Shown: positions 9,148-18,293 of the stretch, one piece after another | Layout of the letters: every line of letters starts with the position of its first letter | Numbering within the stretch: the stretch's first letter is position 1 | Source of the DNA: Alistipes sp. | GTDB lineage: Bacteria; Bacteroidota; Bacteroidia; Bacteroidales; Rikenellaceae | Assembly (NCBI GenBank): GCA_017410165.1 | Contig: JAFQRH010000022.1 | Coordinates: 1 to 64,000 of the forward strand | Reading direction: 5' to 3' | Length of the DNA stretch: 64,000 nucleotides | Translations under genes and position numbers: made by a program | The notes under the pieces: model-generated | Told to the model about the DNA's origin: nothing | Seen by the model: only the letters and a program-made list of their open reading frames with translations | Database searches by the model: none

Positions 9148-10848
9148 TTAGAAGCGATGATGCTTCTCTGTTACGCGCAACGCATCGAGCGCCGATTTGC
9201 GCACCGGTTGTAATACGTCGTTGAGCGAACTGAACGGTAGAGTTTCAACCGCCATTGCAAAAGGTTGAGCATCTTGCTTATTCGGGTGGATAACATACAT
9301 CACCACCTCGCCGTAGTTGCCATCCTTGTCTTCGCCGACGGCCAATGCCGTTGCTGCGCTCCACGGACACTTGTCGAACATCACGAGTCGCTCATTCTTG
9401 AAGCCACGCTGTACGAGGTTGTTGATGAGCGAACGGCGAGTCGAGCCGGTCAAATCACCTGCGAATATCGAGTTGTAGAAATTTACAACCTTGTCGTTGC
9501 ACGTCACCTCTGATGCCAGTACTGCGCGACCATCGCTACCCATATAGTAACTGCCCTTGACGGATACTACCGCCTCCGATATCACATCGGCTTTGGTTAC
9601 GAATGGCGTGCCGAAGCAGAACTCTCCAATCGGCTCTCCGTGTGCGTCGATACATACTGCCCACGGAATATATGCCGTATCCTCCATCAAACCGTACATC
9701 GTCATACTCTGTGTGTTGGTCATGCCGTACGAGCCGACAACCTCCAACGTTTCGTAAATGTTGCCCAAGAAATCCTGCTTGTAGATGTCGAGATGGCCGG
9801 TAAGTTGCTCGCGCATAATCTTGTTGGCATCGGCTCCCGGTTGTGTCAATGCTGCCTCGTATAACTCCTTATCAATAGCGTCCCAATAGAATACTACGTG
9901 TGGGTCGGATGCCGTGATTGTGATGTTGGCCGTGTTGTACGAAATGTCGCCTATCGAGAACGTAAACGAACAGTTAGCAGGGTCGCCACCGGCTTTGGTC
10001 GAAAATGGCTCTTTGGTGAGGGCTGTTGTTGCCATTCCTCCTTCGTAGCCGAACACGGCGACGTAGTAATCGCGTCCAGGTTGGCACGAATCGATGGTTG
10101 TGCTGACCTCACCCTTCGAGAGCGATACGAGATTGCCTCGATTCTGGATGCAGTGCGTCATATACTGCTCGTCACCCATCTCGTCCACGAGCAGTTTGCT
10201 GACAATGTCGATAATGTATTGATCCTCTGCCTCGGATGGCTTGATGGTCATCTTTGCACCGCTGTACGTGATGTCGCTCAGCGTGATTGCAAACGAGTTG
10301 GTCGAAACGGCCGGCTCTGCCGTCTTGAACGGAACGGCTGCAATAGCAGTCGTAATCGCGCCGGTCGTCTTATCGACTCCCATCGCTACGGCGTAGTAGT
10401 CGGTGGCGGCCATCAGATTAGTGAATCCGTACGAATCGTCGCCACTCGACAACATTCGTTTGAGAATCTCCGCGCGATCCTCCAATTGAAGCGCCGCTCC
10501 TGCCGAGATGATGGTGTTGTCGATGAACTTCTGCCAACCAAACACTGTCTCATACTCGTTGTAATACTCCTTGCGAAGAATATCGAAGTAGTATGTCGTC
10601 TGTTTGTCGTTCGGGCTGACCGATACACGTGCCTCGGTCGAGGTGATGTCGATTACCTCCACCGTGAAAGGTGCCTCCTGTGGCGGCTCCGGCTTTTGTG
10701 GCTCATCGTCTGGCTTCTCCTGATCGTCGGGCGTTGTCTGCTCGTTGTTGTCATCGTCAGGGAGTGGGGTGTCCGGATTGCAACCAACGAGTACCATCGT
10801 GGTACACAGGAAAGCGATTGTTGCAAATAATCTGAAAATATGCTTCAT
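9148..10848 (-). CDS. Surface lipoprotein with three beta-sandwich repeats
   Basis: The signal peptide ends in lipobox LVGC near residue 23, followed by an acidic and Pro-rich spacer typical of surface-exposed Bacteroidota lipoproteins. Three repeats each open with a similar strand pattern ('VEVIDITSTEARVSVSPND', 'ITLSDITYSGAKMTIKPSE', 'FSIGDISYNTANITITASD'), consistent with fibronectin-III/Ig-like modules. No catalytic motif was recognised. It has 566 residues and stands alone, with its own promoter (10875-10906). Function is unknown; a cell-surface binding role is inference. Confidence 0.8.
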   Translation of the reverse strand: MKHIFRLFATIAFLCTTMVLVGCNPDTPLPDDDNNEQTTPDDQEKPDDEPQKPEPPQEAPFTVEVIDITSTEARVSVSPNDKQTTYYFDILRKEYYNEYETVFGWQKFIDNTIISAGAALQLEDRAEILKRMLSSGDDSYGFTNLMAATDYYAVAMGVDKTTGAITTAIAAVPFKTAEPAVSTNSFAITLSDITYSGAKMTIKPSEAEDQYIIDIVSKLLVDEMGDEQYMTHCIQNRGNLVSLSKGEVSTTIDSCQPGRDYYVAVFGYEGGMATTALTKEPFSTKAGGDPANCSFTFSIGDISYNTANITITASDPHVVFYWDAIDKELYEAALTQPGADANKIMREQLTGHLDIYKQDFLGNIYETLEVVGSYGMTNTQSMTMYGLMEDTAYIPWAVCIDAHGEPIGEFCFGTPFVTKADVISEAVVSVKGSYYMGSDGRAVLASEVTCNDKVVNFYNSIFAGDLTGSTRRSLINNLVQRGFKNERLVMFDKCPWSAATALAVGEDKDGNYGEVVMYVIHPNKQDAQPFAMAVETLPFSSLNDVLQPVRKSALDALRVTEKHHRF

Positions 10849-10874
10849 ACCTAAATAAAATAATATTTCTCGTG

Positions 10875-10906
10875 CAAATATATGTATAATTATGCACTAT
10901 TCCAAA
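10875..10906 (-). promoter_or_regulatory. Promoter of the repeat-domain lipoprotein
   Basis: On the minus strand: TTTG, 20 bases, TATATTTG, an exact consensus match about 27 bases upstream of the start at 10848. Confidence 0.6.
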
Positions 10907-10913
10907 TTTTTAC

Positions 10914-10949
10914 GCAAAACGGGTGTCTGCTTTTGAGAGCAAACACCCG
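10914..10949 (-). terminator. Terminator of the reductase operon
   Basis: CGGGTGT (10920-10926) pairs with ACACCCG (10943-10949). On the minus strand a TTTT run follows the stem. It lies 31 bases beyond the stop of the short-chain dehydrogenase. Confidence 0.65.
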
Positions 10950-10979
10950 CTTAAATTATGAGTTACCTGCCGCTGTCGG

Positions 10980-11786
10980 CTAACATTGCCACTTGTAGGT
11001 GAAATTACGCAACCACTTGATTACGAAGCCCGGCAGTGCCTGACAAATCGGGATTAAGAGTCGCATCCACCAATCCGGTACCACGCAACGACGACCTTTC
11101 CAAAGTGAGTTCAAGCCACGACGAGCGCAGAAACGCGGTGTCGAGAGAGCGTGAATCTTCAAACCGATACCTTGCCACTTCTTGCTCAAACCGTAGAGGT
11201 CGGTAGCAATACCGGCAGGGCATACGGCCGTAACTTTGACATTCTTGTCGCGCACCTCTTTGGAGAAGGCCACCGAGAAACTCTTCAAGTACGCCTTGCT
11301 TGCGCTGTACAGAGCCAACCCCGGCCAAGGCATCCATATCGAGTAGGAGGACATATTGAGGATGTGACCTCCGCCTCGCTCTGCCATATCGGCAGCAAAT
11401 AGTCGGCACAAAATCGTATTCGTGATGTCGTGCAGAGTAATAGCGCGTATGATACGCTCCGTCGGCGTGTTGATGATGTCGCAGTGCGAGAACATTCCGG
11501 CGTTGTTAATCAGCACGTCTATCGTGTGACCGTTCTCTTTTGTCCACGCAAACAACTCTTCGGCTGCGGTGGTGGTTGCCAAATCTTTGGCGAGTACCGT
11601 CACCTTCACGCCGTGTGTTGCCTCAATCTCGGAGGCCGCCTTGTCTAGCAACTCTTTGGTGCGGCTGACGATGACAAGGTTGTATCCGAGTGCGGCAAGT
11701 TGCTCGGCATACTGACGACCGATACCTGTCGAAGCACCCGTCACAAGTGCTGTTTTTGACCCCTTAACAACTTCTCCTCTGCGCAT
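10980..11786 (-). CDS. Short-chain dehydrogenase/reductase, candidate hydroxysteroid dehydrogenase
   Basis: A classical NAD(P)-dependent SDR of 268 residues. The nucleotide-binding TGASTGIG is at 16-23, NNAG at 94-97, and the catalytic Ser146/147, Tyr160 and Lys164 lie in 'NMSSYS' and 'YSASK'. It is the last gene of an operon with an old-yellow-enzyme homologue (2-base gap) and a steroid 5-alpha-reductase homologue. This gene trio is the one described in gut Bacteroidales for reduction of 3-oxo-delta4 bile acids, where the SDR is a 3-beta-hydroxysteroid dehydrogenase. The substrate is inferred from context; SDR sequence alone cannot fix it. Confidence 0.85.
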   Translation of the reverse strand: MRRGEVVKGSKTALVTGASTGIGRQYAEQLAALGYNLVIVSRTKELLDKAASEIEATHGVKVTVLAKDLATTTAAEELFAWTKENGHTIDVLINNAGMFSHCDIINTPTERIIRAITLHDITNTILCRLFAADMAERGGGHILNMSSYSIWMPWPGLALYSASKAYLKSFSVAFSKEVRDKNVKVTAVCPAGIATDLYGLSKKWQGIGLKIHALSTPRFCARRGLNSLWKGRRCVVPDWWMRLLIPICQALPGFVIKWLRNFTYKWQC

Positions 11787-11788
11787 AA

Positions 11789-13033
11789 TTAGTCAATTTT
11801 AGCGAGTTCTTTCCACACCTTGTCAGGAATTGGCTCCTTACAGTTGTGGCAACACTGCATATCCTTCGAGTACATACGGGCGATGCAGTAGTCGCGGTGG
11901 TCGCAACCCGAACGTGTCGAGAGGTCGCCCTCCTTCATCTTGTTTACAAATGCAGGGTCGTTGATAAGGCAACGAGCCATCTGTACCATCTCGAAACCGG
12001 CGTCGAGCACCTTCTCGATACCCTCACGCGATACGATACCGCCGACATATACGAGCGGACCCTTCAACGCCTCGCGGAACTTCTTTGCATTTTCGAGGAA
12101 GAAGCACTCCTCGAACTTGTAGTCCTTAATCATCCACTGACCGAACAAATCGACTACAATCTTCTGCAACCACTCGTTCCAACCCATATAGTAGCTCATC
12201 GTCTTTGTCGGGATACGACCACGCATTACGGCCATTGGCGCGCGCGAAACGAAGCCCGACGAGAGAACAATACCGTTCACGTTGAATTTCTCAATCTCTT
12301 TTGCGATTTCGATACTCTCCGGAATCTGAATGCCGCTCTTGAAACCGTCCTCCATATTGTGCTTGACCAGAACGGCCGTGCCGGTCTTTGCTGCTGCCTC
12401 CATAACCTCGGTGAGACACATCTTCATAAAGCGCATACGGTTTTCGAGTGAGCCACCAAACTCGTCGCGACGACGATTGGTCCACGGCGAGAGGAATTGC
12501 GAGATGAGATAACCGTGACCGGCGTGCACCTCTACGCTGTCAAAACCTGCCTCGTGAGCCGTAAGCACCGCCCGTCCGAAGTCTTTCGCGGTCTCCGTAA
12601 TCTCGGCGTGTGTCATACGACGGTGGAACGTAGGCGAGTAGAGGTTAAAGCCGTTTGATGCCGAAACCGGAAAACTTCCTGCCGTTGACCAGTGGGTCAT
12701 ATTTCCGCAGTGGCCGATTTGGATACCCGCGGCTGCGCCCTCGGCGTGAATTGCATCGGTGATATCCTTCAATGCCGGAACAATCTCGTCGCGCAACCAC
12801 AACTGCGAGTTGAACGACACGCCGCTACGGTTGATTGATGCGTAGGCGAGAGTGGTCATTCCGACGCCGCCTTTTGCTACGCTTACGTGGTAATCTTTAA
12901 GTTTTTGAGTCGGGCCGAAGTCCTTACCCATCGACTCGAACGCTGCCGAACGAATTGTGCGATTACGGAGCGTAATCTTGTCGTTGAGTTTGTAAGGTGT
13001 AAAGAGTTTTGACTCTTTCAGATCCTTTGCCAT
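11789..13033 (-). CDS. Old-yellow-enzyme family NADH:flavin oxidoreductase, candidate delta4-3-ketosteroid 5-beta-reductase
   Basis: A 414-residue FMN-dependent TIM-barrel enoate reductase ('LFTPYKLNDKITLRNRTIRS' near the N-terminus, 'HAGHGYLISQFLSPWTNRR' in the middle). It lacks the FAD/NAD(P) domain found in larger 2-enoate reductases. The C-terminal about 35 residues hold a Cys-rich tail (GC, DYC, CCHNC) that could carry an Fe-S cluster. Family members next to 5-alpha-reductase genes in gut Bacteroidales reduce the C4-C5 bond of 3-oxo-delta4 steroids to 5-beta products. That specific assignment rests on gene context. Confidence 0.85.
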   Translation of the reverse strand: MAKDLKESKLFTPYKLNDKITLRNRTIRSAAFESMGKDFGPTQKLKDYHVSVAKGGVGMTTLAYASINRSGVSFNSQLWLRDEIVPALKDITDAIHAEGAAAGIQIGHCGNMTHWSTAGSFPVSASNGFNLYSPTFHRRMTHAEITETAKDFGRAVLTAHEAGFDSVEVHAGHGYLISQFLSPWTNRRRDEFGGSLENRMRFMKMCLTEVMEAAAKTGTAVLVKHNMEDGFKSGIQIPESIEIAKEIEKFNVNGIVLSSGFVSRAPMAVMRGRIPTKTMSYYMGWNEWLQKIVVDLFGQWMIKDYKFEECFFLENAKKFREALKGPLVYVGGIVSREGIEKVLDAGFEMVQMARCLINDPAFVNKMKEGDLSTRSGCDHRDYCIARMYSKDMQCCHNCKEPIPDKVWKELAKID

Positions 13034-13088
13034 ATTGTACTGTGTATATTAAGATTTCTTGTTTGAGTTATTTGCCGTGTCGAGCAGT

Positions 13089-13859
13089 TTAGTATATGAA
13101 CGGAATTATGCGCTTGCGACCAAGCGATGTAAACTCCTCGCCAAACTCCTTCTCGTAACGCTTGTAGAGCGAACCGGCACGCGGTGCGAGGTTGGCAAAC
13201 GTCCACCACGCAAACACTGCACCTGCCCACGACCACGAAGCGATAGCAAAGCCGACCCACTCCATAAACTCGCCGAAGTAGTTGGCCGACGATACGTAGC
13301 GGAACATACCGCCCTTCGGGATATAGTGTTTCGTATCGCCCGGCTTGCGCAGATGGCGAATGATGTAGTCCGAATGGAGGTTTGTGATGAAGCCGAACAG
13401 GAAAATGACTGCACCGATATATATGTACGGCTTGCTGAACCAATCGTCGTAGTAGCCCTGCTGCGGTGCAAGGTAGAATATCCAACCGCCCTGCATCAGT
13501 GCGTTGAGCGTGTTGAAGACCATACCCATTATCATAATACCGACAGGCATCTTCGAGTTGCCACGCAACAGCATCGGGAAGATGAACGAACGCTGGAAGT
13601 AGTGGGTCTGGAATATCAGGAACAGCACGAGCGGAGCCGCCTCAAAGCGCACCTCCGACATTGCCCACATAATGCACATTGCGATAAACACGGGGCTCTC
13701 CATCAGTACCCACGCAATTTTATTCGGAATCGGAAAACCAAATTTCGGGTTGAAAAGATAGCCGTAACCTGCCTCTACGAAGTATAATGCAATGAATACA
13801 ACCAATGCTATGGCTGCCATCACAATCAGGAACAGGTTGAATGTTTCGAGTGTAAACAT
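13089..13859 (-). CDS. Steroid 5-alpha-reductase family membrane protein
   Basis: The 256-residue polytopic membrane protein has about six hydrophobic segments. The C-terminal region conserves NADPH-binding features of the SRD5A/DUF1295 superfamily ('HSDYIIRHLRKPGD', 'YFGEFMEWVGFA') and ends in GRKRIIPFIY, like the GRxxxIPFxF ending of eukaryotic 5-alpha-reductases. It is first in a three-gene operon with an OYE homologue (55-base gap) and an SDR. Expected reaction: NADPH-dependent 5-alpha reduction of a 3-oxo-delta4 bile acid or steroid. The fold assignment is strong; the substrate is inference. Confidence 0.88.
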   Translation of the reverse strand: MFTLETFNLFLIVMAAIALVVFIALYFVEAGYGYLFNPKFGFPIPNKIAWVLMESPVFIAMCIMWAMSEVRFEAAPLVLFLIFQTHYFQRSFIFPMLLRGNSKMPVGIMIMGMVFNTLNALMQGGWIFYLAPQQGYYDDWFSKPYIYIGAVIFLFGFITNLHSDYIIRHLRKPGDTKHYIPKGGMFRYVSSANYFGEFMEWVGFAIASWSWAGAVFAWWTFANLAPRAGSLYKRYEKEFGEEFTSLGRKRIIPFIY

Positions 13860-13883
13860 ATCGTTTTTGGGTTATTTATTCTG

Positions 13884-13912
13884 CAAATGTATAAAAAATA
13901 TCGTATCTGCAA
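13884..13912 (-). promoter_or_regulatory. Promoter of the 5-alpha-reductase operon
   Basis: On the minus strand: TTG, 18 bases, TACATTTG, lying 25 bases upstream of the start at 13859. Confidence 0.5.
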
Positions 13913-13946
13913 TATTCTTTTTCTCGCAAATGCTTATCGTTGCGTG

Positions 13947-15047
13947 TTATACGTTAAATAGGAAGTGCATAATGTCGCCATCCTGCACGACGTACTCTTT
14001 ACCCTCGATGCCGATTTTGCCCACGTCGCGACACGCTTTCTCCGAGCCGAGCGTTACGTAATCGTCGTATTTGATAACCTCGGCGCGAATAAATCCCTTC
14101 TCGAAATCGGTGTGGATGATGCCTGCCGTCTGCGGAGCTTTTGCACCCTTGACGTAGGTCCACGCACGCGACTCGTCAGGTCCGGTTGTGAAGAAAGTTT
14201 CGAGGTTGAGCAGTTTGTATGCCGACTTAATCAGACGGCTTACGCCCGACTCGCTGAGACCCATATCTTCGAGGAACATCTGTCGCTCCTCGTAACTCTC
14301 CAATTCGGCAATGTCCGCCTCGGTGGCAGCCGCTACAATCAGCATCTCGGCGTGCTCGCCCGCAATGGCTTTGGCTACGGCCTCCGTGTGAGCGTTGCCC
14401 GTTACGGCACTCTTCTCATCCACGTTACATACGTAGAGCACCGGCTTGTCGGTCAATAGGTTGAGGTCGCTGACCACTTTGCGCTCCTCCTTGTCCAACT
14501 CGACCGTACGTGCGCTGAGACCCTGCTCCAAAACCTCCTTGTAGCGGAGCAGAATTTCGTACTGACGCTTCGCCGTCTTGTCGCCACCGGTCTGTGCCTG
14601 CTTTGCCACCTTGGCGATACGGTTCTCGACCGTTTCGAGGTCTTTGAGTTGCAACTCGGTGTCGATTACCCCTTTGTCGCGTACCGGATCGACCGATCCA
14701 TCGACGTGCGTGATGTTGCCATCCTCGAAGCAGCGCAGCACGTGAATAATCGCGTTCGTGTTACGGATATTTGCGAGGAACTTATTTCCGAGACCCTCGC
14801 CCTTCGATGCACCCTTAACCAAGCCGGCGATATCGACAATCTCGATGGTCGTAGGTACGACACGCTTCGGGTTGTCTATCTCGGCGAGTTTGATGAGTCG
14901 CTCGTCGGGTACGGTTATGACGCCGACGTTGGGTTCGATTGTACAAAATGGGAAGTTTGCCGATTGCGCCTTGGCGTTCGACAGACAGTTGAAAAGTGTT
15001 GATTTGCCGACATTCGGAAGTCCGACAATACCACATTGAAGAGCCAT
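13947..15047 (-). CDS. ychF: Redox-regulated ATPase YchF (Obg family)
   Basis: A ribosome-associated P-loop protein that prefers ATP over GTP. The 366 residues include the G1 motif GLPNVGKST (8-16), the NVDE motif in place of NKxD that explains ATP preference, and a C-terminal TGS domain ending in the typical 'VQDGDIMHFLFNV'. It begins 21 bases after the miaB stop and is probably the last gene of a yitT-miaB-ychF operon. Confidence 0.96.
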   Translation of the reverse strand: MALQCGIVGLPNVGKSTLFNCLSNAKAQSANFPFCTIEPNVGVITVPDERLIKLAEIDNPKRVVPTTIEIVDIAGLVKGASKGEGLGNKFLANIRNTNAIIHVLRCFEDGNITHVDGSVDPVRDKGVIDTELQLKDLETVENRIAKVAKQAQTGGDKTAKRQYEILLRYKEVLEQGLSARTVELDKEERKVVSDLNLLTDKPVLYVCNVDEKSAVTGNAHTEAVAKAIAGEHAEMLIVAAATEADIAELESYEERQMFLEDMGLSESGVSRLIKSAYKLLNLETFFTTGPDESRAWTYVKGAKAPQTAGIIHTDFEKGFIRAEVIKYDDYVTLGSEKACRDVGKIGIEGKEYVVQDGDIMHFLFNV

Positions 15048-15068
15048 ATTCTATTCTTGTTTTTTTAA

Positions 15069-16418
15069 TTATTTCGAAACCTCTTCTCCAAAGAGAGTTG
15101 CCGACGAGCAACCCGTGATTCTGACCTTCACGTACTCGCCCGCCTGGTGGTCGCCTCTATCAAAGACAACCATCTTGTTCTGTGACGTACGGCCACAGAG
15201 TTGCGCATCGCTACGCTTCGATTCGCCCTCTACAAGCACTTCGCGCACCTTGCCGACCTCCTGCTCGTTACTCGCCACCGACAGCGTGTTCTGCAATGCG
15301 ATGATTTCGTTCAGTCGGCGCGTCTTCTCGGCATCGTCGATGTCGTCCTCGAAGTGGCGAGCGGAGAATGTCCCCGGTCGCTCCGAGTACTTGAACATAA
15401 AGGCCGAAGCGTAACCCACCTCGCGCATCAGCGAGAGCGTCTGCTGGTGGTCCTCCTCGGTCTCGCCGCAGAAGCCGGCAATCAGGTCGGTTGTAATGGC
15501 GCAGTCGGGCATATAGCGACGAATGGCGGCAATGCGCTCCAAGTACCACTCGCGCGTGTATTTGCGATTCATCTTTTTGAGCATCTCGTTCGAACCGCTT
15601 TGAGCCGGCAGATGTATGCTCTTGCAGATGTTGTCGTAGCGAGCCATAACCTCCAACAGTGCATCGCTGATGTCCTTCGGATGCGACGTTGCAAAACGTA
15701 CTCTCAGAAGTGGCGAAATCTCGGCGACCATCGCCATCAACTCCGGAAAACCAACCTCGTCATAGTGGTACGAATTGACATTTTGGCCGAGCAGTGTCAC
15801 CTCGCGGTAGCCACACTCAAAGAGTGTGCGTGCCTCGCGGACGATGGTTTGCGGGTCGCGGCTGCGTTCGATACCTCGCGTGTAGGGCACAACGCAGTAC
15901 GAGCAGTAGTTGTTACAACCACGCATAATCGACACGAATGCCGTCACTCCGTTTTTGTCGAGACGAACGGGCGCAATCTCTGCATAGGTCTCCTCCTTCG
16001 ACAACTCTACATTGATTGCCTTGCCTCCATCCTCGGCCTTGCGCACGAGCGATGGGAGGTCGCGGTACGAATCGGGACCTGCAACAACGTCCACTCCCGA
16101 CTCGCTCTCGATGAGCTTCTCTTTGAGACGCTCTGCCATACAGCCGATGATGCCCACGACGAGCGTCGGCTTTGCTTTGCGCAGACGGCGCATTTCGCTC
16201 AATCGGCCCCAGATGCGCTGCTCGGCGTTGTCGCGTATCGAGCAGGTGTTTATGAGAATGACATCCGCCTCGGCAATCTGCTCCGTGTAGCGGTAGCCCT
16301 CCCGTTGCATTATCGAGACGACAATCTCGCTGTCGCCGGCGTTCATTTGGCAGCCGTAGGTCTCTATGAATAGTTTTTTGCCCTCGCCTTGCAAAGGACG
16401 CAATGAGTTGAGATTCAT
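15069..16418 (-). CDS. miaB: tRNA-2-methylthio-N6-dimethylallyladenosine synthase MiaB
   Basis: A radical-SAM methylthiotransferase acting on i6A37 of tRNAs that read UNN codons. Using the ATG at 16418 (449 residues), the UPF0004 cluster cysteines are Cys23, Cys59 and Cys93. The radical-SAM motif CNNYCSYC places its cysteines at 168, 172 and 175. A C-terminal TRAM domain follows. An upstream in-frame start would add 23 poorly conserved residues and overlap yitT, so I reject it. The chosen start is 1 base from the yitT stop. Confidence 0.95.
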   Translation of the reverse strand: MNLNSLRPLQGEGKKLFIETYGCQMNAGDSEIVVSIMQREGYRYTEQIAEADVILINTCSIRDNAEQRIWGRLSEMRRLRKAKPTLVVGIIGCMAERLKEKLIESESGVDVVAGPDSYRDLPSLVRKAEDGGKAINVELSKEETYAEIAPVRLDKNGVTAFVSIMRGCNNYCSYCVVPYTRGIERSRDPQTIVREARTLFECGYREVTLLGQNVNSYHYDEVGFPELMAMVAEISPLLRVRFATSHPKDISDALLEVMARYDNICKSIHLPAQSGSNEMLKKMNRKYTREWYLERIAAIRRYMPDCAITTDLIAGFCGETEEDHQQTLSLMREVGYASAFMFKYSERPGTFSARHFEDDIDDAEKTRRLNEIIALQNTLSVASNEQEVGKVREVLVEGESKRSDAQLCGRTSQNKMVVFDRGDHQAGEYVKVRITGCSSATLFGEEVSK

Positions 16419-16419
16419 A

Positions 16420-17412
16420 CTAAATGTTTTGAATTTCGTCTTTCTCCGGCAGTGGTTTGAAGCCCTCGCCGAAGGTGTCGTATGCATCGGTCACAACGAT
16501 AAATGCCGAAGGATCGACATCCTTGATGATGCGCTGCACGAGCGGAACATCCTTGTTAGGAACCACGAGGAAAATCATCTCCTTCTCGTCGTTCGAGTAC
16601 ATACCGCGCGATTGGATGTAGGTTGCCGAACGGTCGAGGTCGTTGAGGATGAAGTTGCGCAACGTGTCGTTATGCTTGTTCAGGATGATGAATATCAATT
16701 TGTTATACGAAGCACCGTTGATGGTGTATGCCAATACTCGCGATGTAATGTAGATGGTGATGAGCGAGTAGAGTGACAGCAACCAACCGCCCGGGTCGGG
16801 CTCGCCCGTTCCAAGACCAAATCCGATGACAAGCAGACCCGAAAGGACAACTACCGAGTCGGCAATCAGTACGGCGTTTGAGAATCCGATGTGGAAATAT
16901 TTTTGAATCATCATCGCGATAATATCCGTACCTCCGGTGGTTGCCTGCTGACGCACAACCAAACCAACGCCGACACCCAAAAATACGGAGCCGATAATCG
17001 ATGCAAGCATCAAGTGGTCGGAGAGGTTGAGGATGCCGCCCAACATCAACGACGGGTCGAGCGATTGCATCGCCTCTTCGGTCGGGAACGAGAGTCGGGT
17101 GATGAGGTTCATAGCACCCGGCGTATAGAGTGCGGCTACGATTGTGCGCGAGCCGAATTTACTACCGAATATCCAGAATGCGAGGATAAGCAACGGAATG
17201 TCGAACATATAGCCAAACGTACCGACCTGAATCGCAGGGAAGATGTTGTGCAAGACGATACTTGCACCATAAATACCACCCGGTACGATGTTGTACGGGC
17301 TGATGAAGAATACGTATCCCGCAGCCAGCAACGTGCATCCCAAAAGTATCTGGAACCACGACATCCACCACTTCAACGAGAAGATTGGCTCTGTAAATCT
17401 CTTAATATCCAT
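16420..17412 (-). CDS. YitT family membrane protein (DUF161 + DUF2179)
   Basis: The 330-residue protein has a hydrophobic N-terminal half with five to six membrane segments (DUF161, 'PYNIVPGGIYGASIVLHNIF' region) and a soluble C-terminal DUF2179 domain ('IILNKHNDTLRNFILNDLDRSATY', 'VPNKDVPLVQRIIKDVDPSAF'). The family is common in Bacteroidota and Firmicutes; its transport or signalling role is not established. A divergent promoter region separates it from plsY, with TATCTTTG on the minus strand at 17436-17443. Confidence 0.88.
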   Translation of the reverse strand: MDIKRFTEPIFSLKWWMSWFQILLGCTLLAAGYVFFISPYNIVPGGIYGASIVLHNIFPAIQVGTFGYMFDIPLLILAFWIFGSKFGSRTIVAALYTPGAMNLITRLSFPTEEAMQSLDPSLMLGGILNLSDHLMLASIIGSVFLGVGVGLVVRQQATTGGTDIIAMMIQKYFHIGFSNAVLIADSVVVLSGLLVIGFGLGTGEPDPGGWLLSLYSLITIYITSRVLAYTINGASYNKLIFIILNKHNDTLRNFILNDLDRSATYIQSRGMYSNDEKEMIFLVVPNKDVPLVQRIIKDVDPSAFIVVTDAYDTFGEGFKPLPEKDEIQNI

Positions 17413-17435
17413 AATGTTGGCATTTATTAAATACG

Positions 17436-17523
17436 CAAAGATAATACATTCTGCTGAAAATTTCGCTTTGTTGCGTGTTTTTTTTGATAAACGATGTAAA
17501 GTAAGGAAAATTTGTTATCTTTG
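17436..17523. promoter_or_regulatory. Divergent -7 boxes between yitT and plsY
   Basis: TATCTTTG occurs on the minus strand at 17436-17443, facing yitT, and on the plus strand at 17516-17523, facing plsY. Neither has a well-spaced TTTG partner, so the calls rest on the -7 boxes alone. Confidence 0.4.
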
Positions 17524-17551
17524 TCCCCAAACGTACGTTTTTATATGTAGT

Positions 17552-18244
17552 ATGGTCCTAACTTACTATTGTATTATAACACTGCTAATCATAGCATATT
17601 TGCTCGGCTCGTTGCCGAGTGCGGTGTGGATTGGCAAGCGTTACTATGGCGTGGATATCCGCCAGCACGGTAGCAAAAATGCAGGCACGACGAATATGCT
17701 TCGTGTGTTGGGCAAGCGTGCTGCTATCCCTGTGTTCCTCATCGACTTTTTGAAAGGTTTTGTGGCGGTCAATGTGATGACACTGATGCGCTACGACGAC
17801 AATATTTCGCCGGCGTGGATGATTAACCTGAAAATTATCGCCGTCTTTGTGGCCGTCATCGGTCACGTCTTTCCGGTCTTTGCCGGTTTTAAGGGTGGCA
17901 AGGGTGTTGCTACGCTTATCGGTGCAATCTCGGGTATTCAGCCCAACATCGCACTCTACTGTTTCTGCGTGTGGGTGTTGGTATTTATGATATATCACTA
18001 TGTATCGCTTGCCTCGATTGTAGCGGGTTGTGTCTTTCCGGTCTTTGTCTCCATCTTTTCGGGCAGTATCTATCGTAGATACGGCGATACGTCGGTGTCG
18101 TTCGTCCTCTTTTCGATAGTTGTAGCCGTGTTGCTGGTGTGGACGCACCGCAAAAATATCGGTCGCCTGTTGAATGGCACAGAGTCGCGGATTTTCATCT
18201 GGAAACATCGACCGCGCTCGACGCAAGCAGAGGATAAAAAGTAG
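17552..18244 (+). CDS. plsY: Glycerol-3-phosphate acyltransferase PlsY
   Basis: It transfers the acyl group of acyl-phosphate to sn-glycerol-3-phosphate, the first committed step of phospholipid synthesis in the inner membrane. Starting at the ATG at 17552 (230 residues), the three family motifs are present: 'GSLPSAVWIGK', 'HGSKNAGTTNMLRVLG' and 'GFKGGKGVATLIG'. There are several membrane segments. I reject a longer in-frame start at 17288 because it would run through the divergent promoter region and overlap yitT. Confidence 0.94.
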   Translation: MVLTYYCIITLLIIAYLLGSLPSAVWIGKRYYGVDIRQHGSKNAGTTNMLRVLGKRAAIPVFLIDFLKGFVAVNVMTLMRYDDNISPAWMINLKIIAVFVAVIGHVFPVFAGFKGGKGVATLIGAISGIQPNIALYCFCVWVLVFMIYHYVSLASIVAGCVFPVFVSIFSGSIYRRYGDTSVSFVLFSIVVAVLLVWTHRKNIGRLLNGTESRIFIWKHRPRSTQAEDKK

Positions 18245-18293
18245 CAAAAAGAGAAATTACACATACATCCGTTTAATATTTTTTTAATTCTTT

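Noticed and set aside
17288-17551. A longer N-terminus for plsY.
   Set aside because: It would span a divergent promoter region and overlap yitT; the conserved family start is at 17552.
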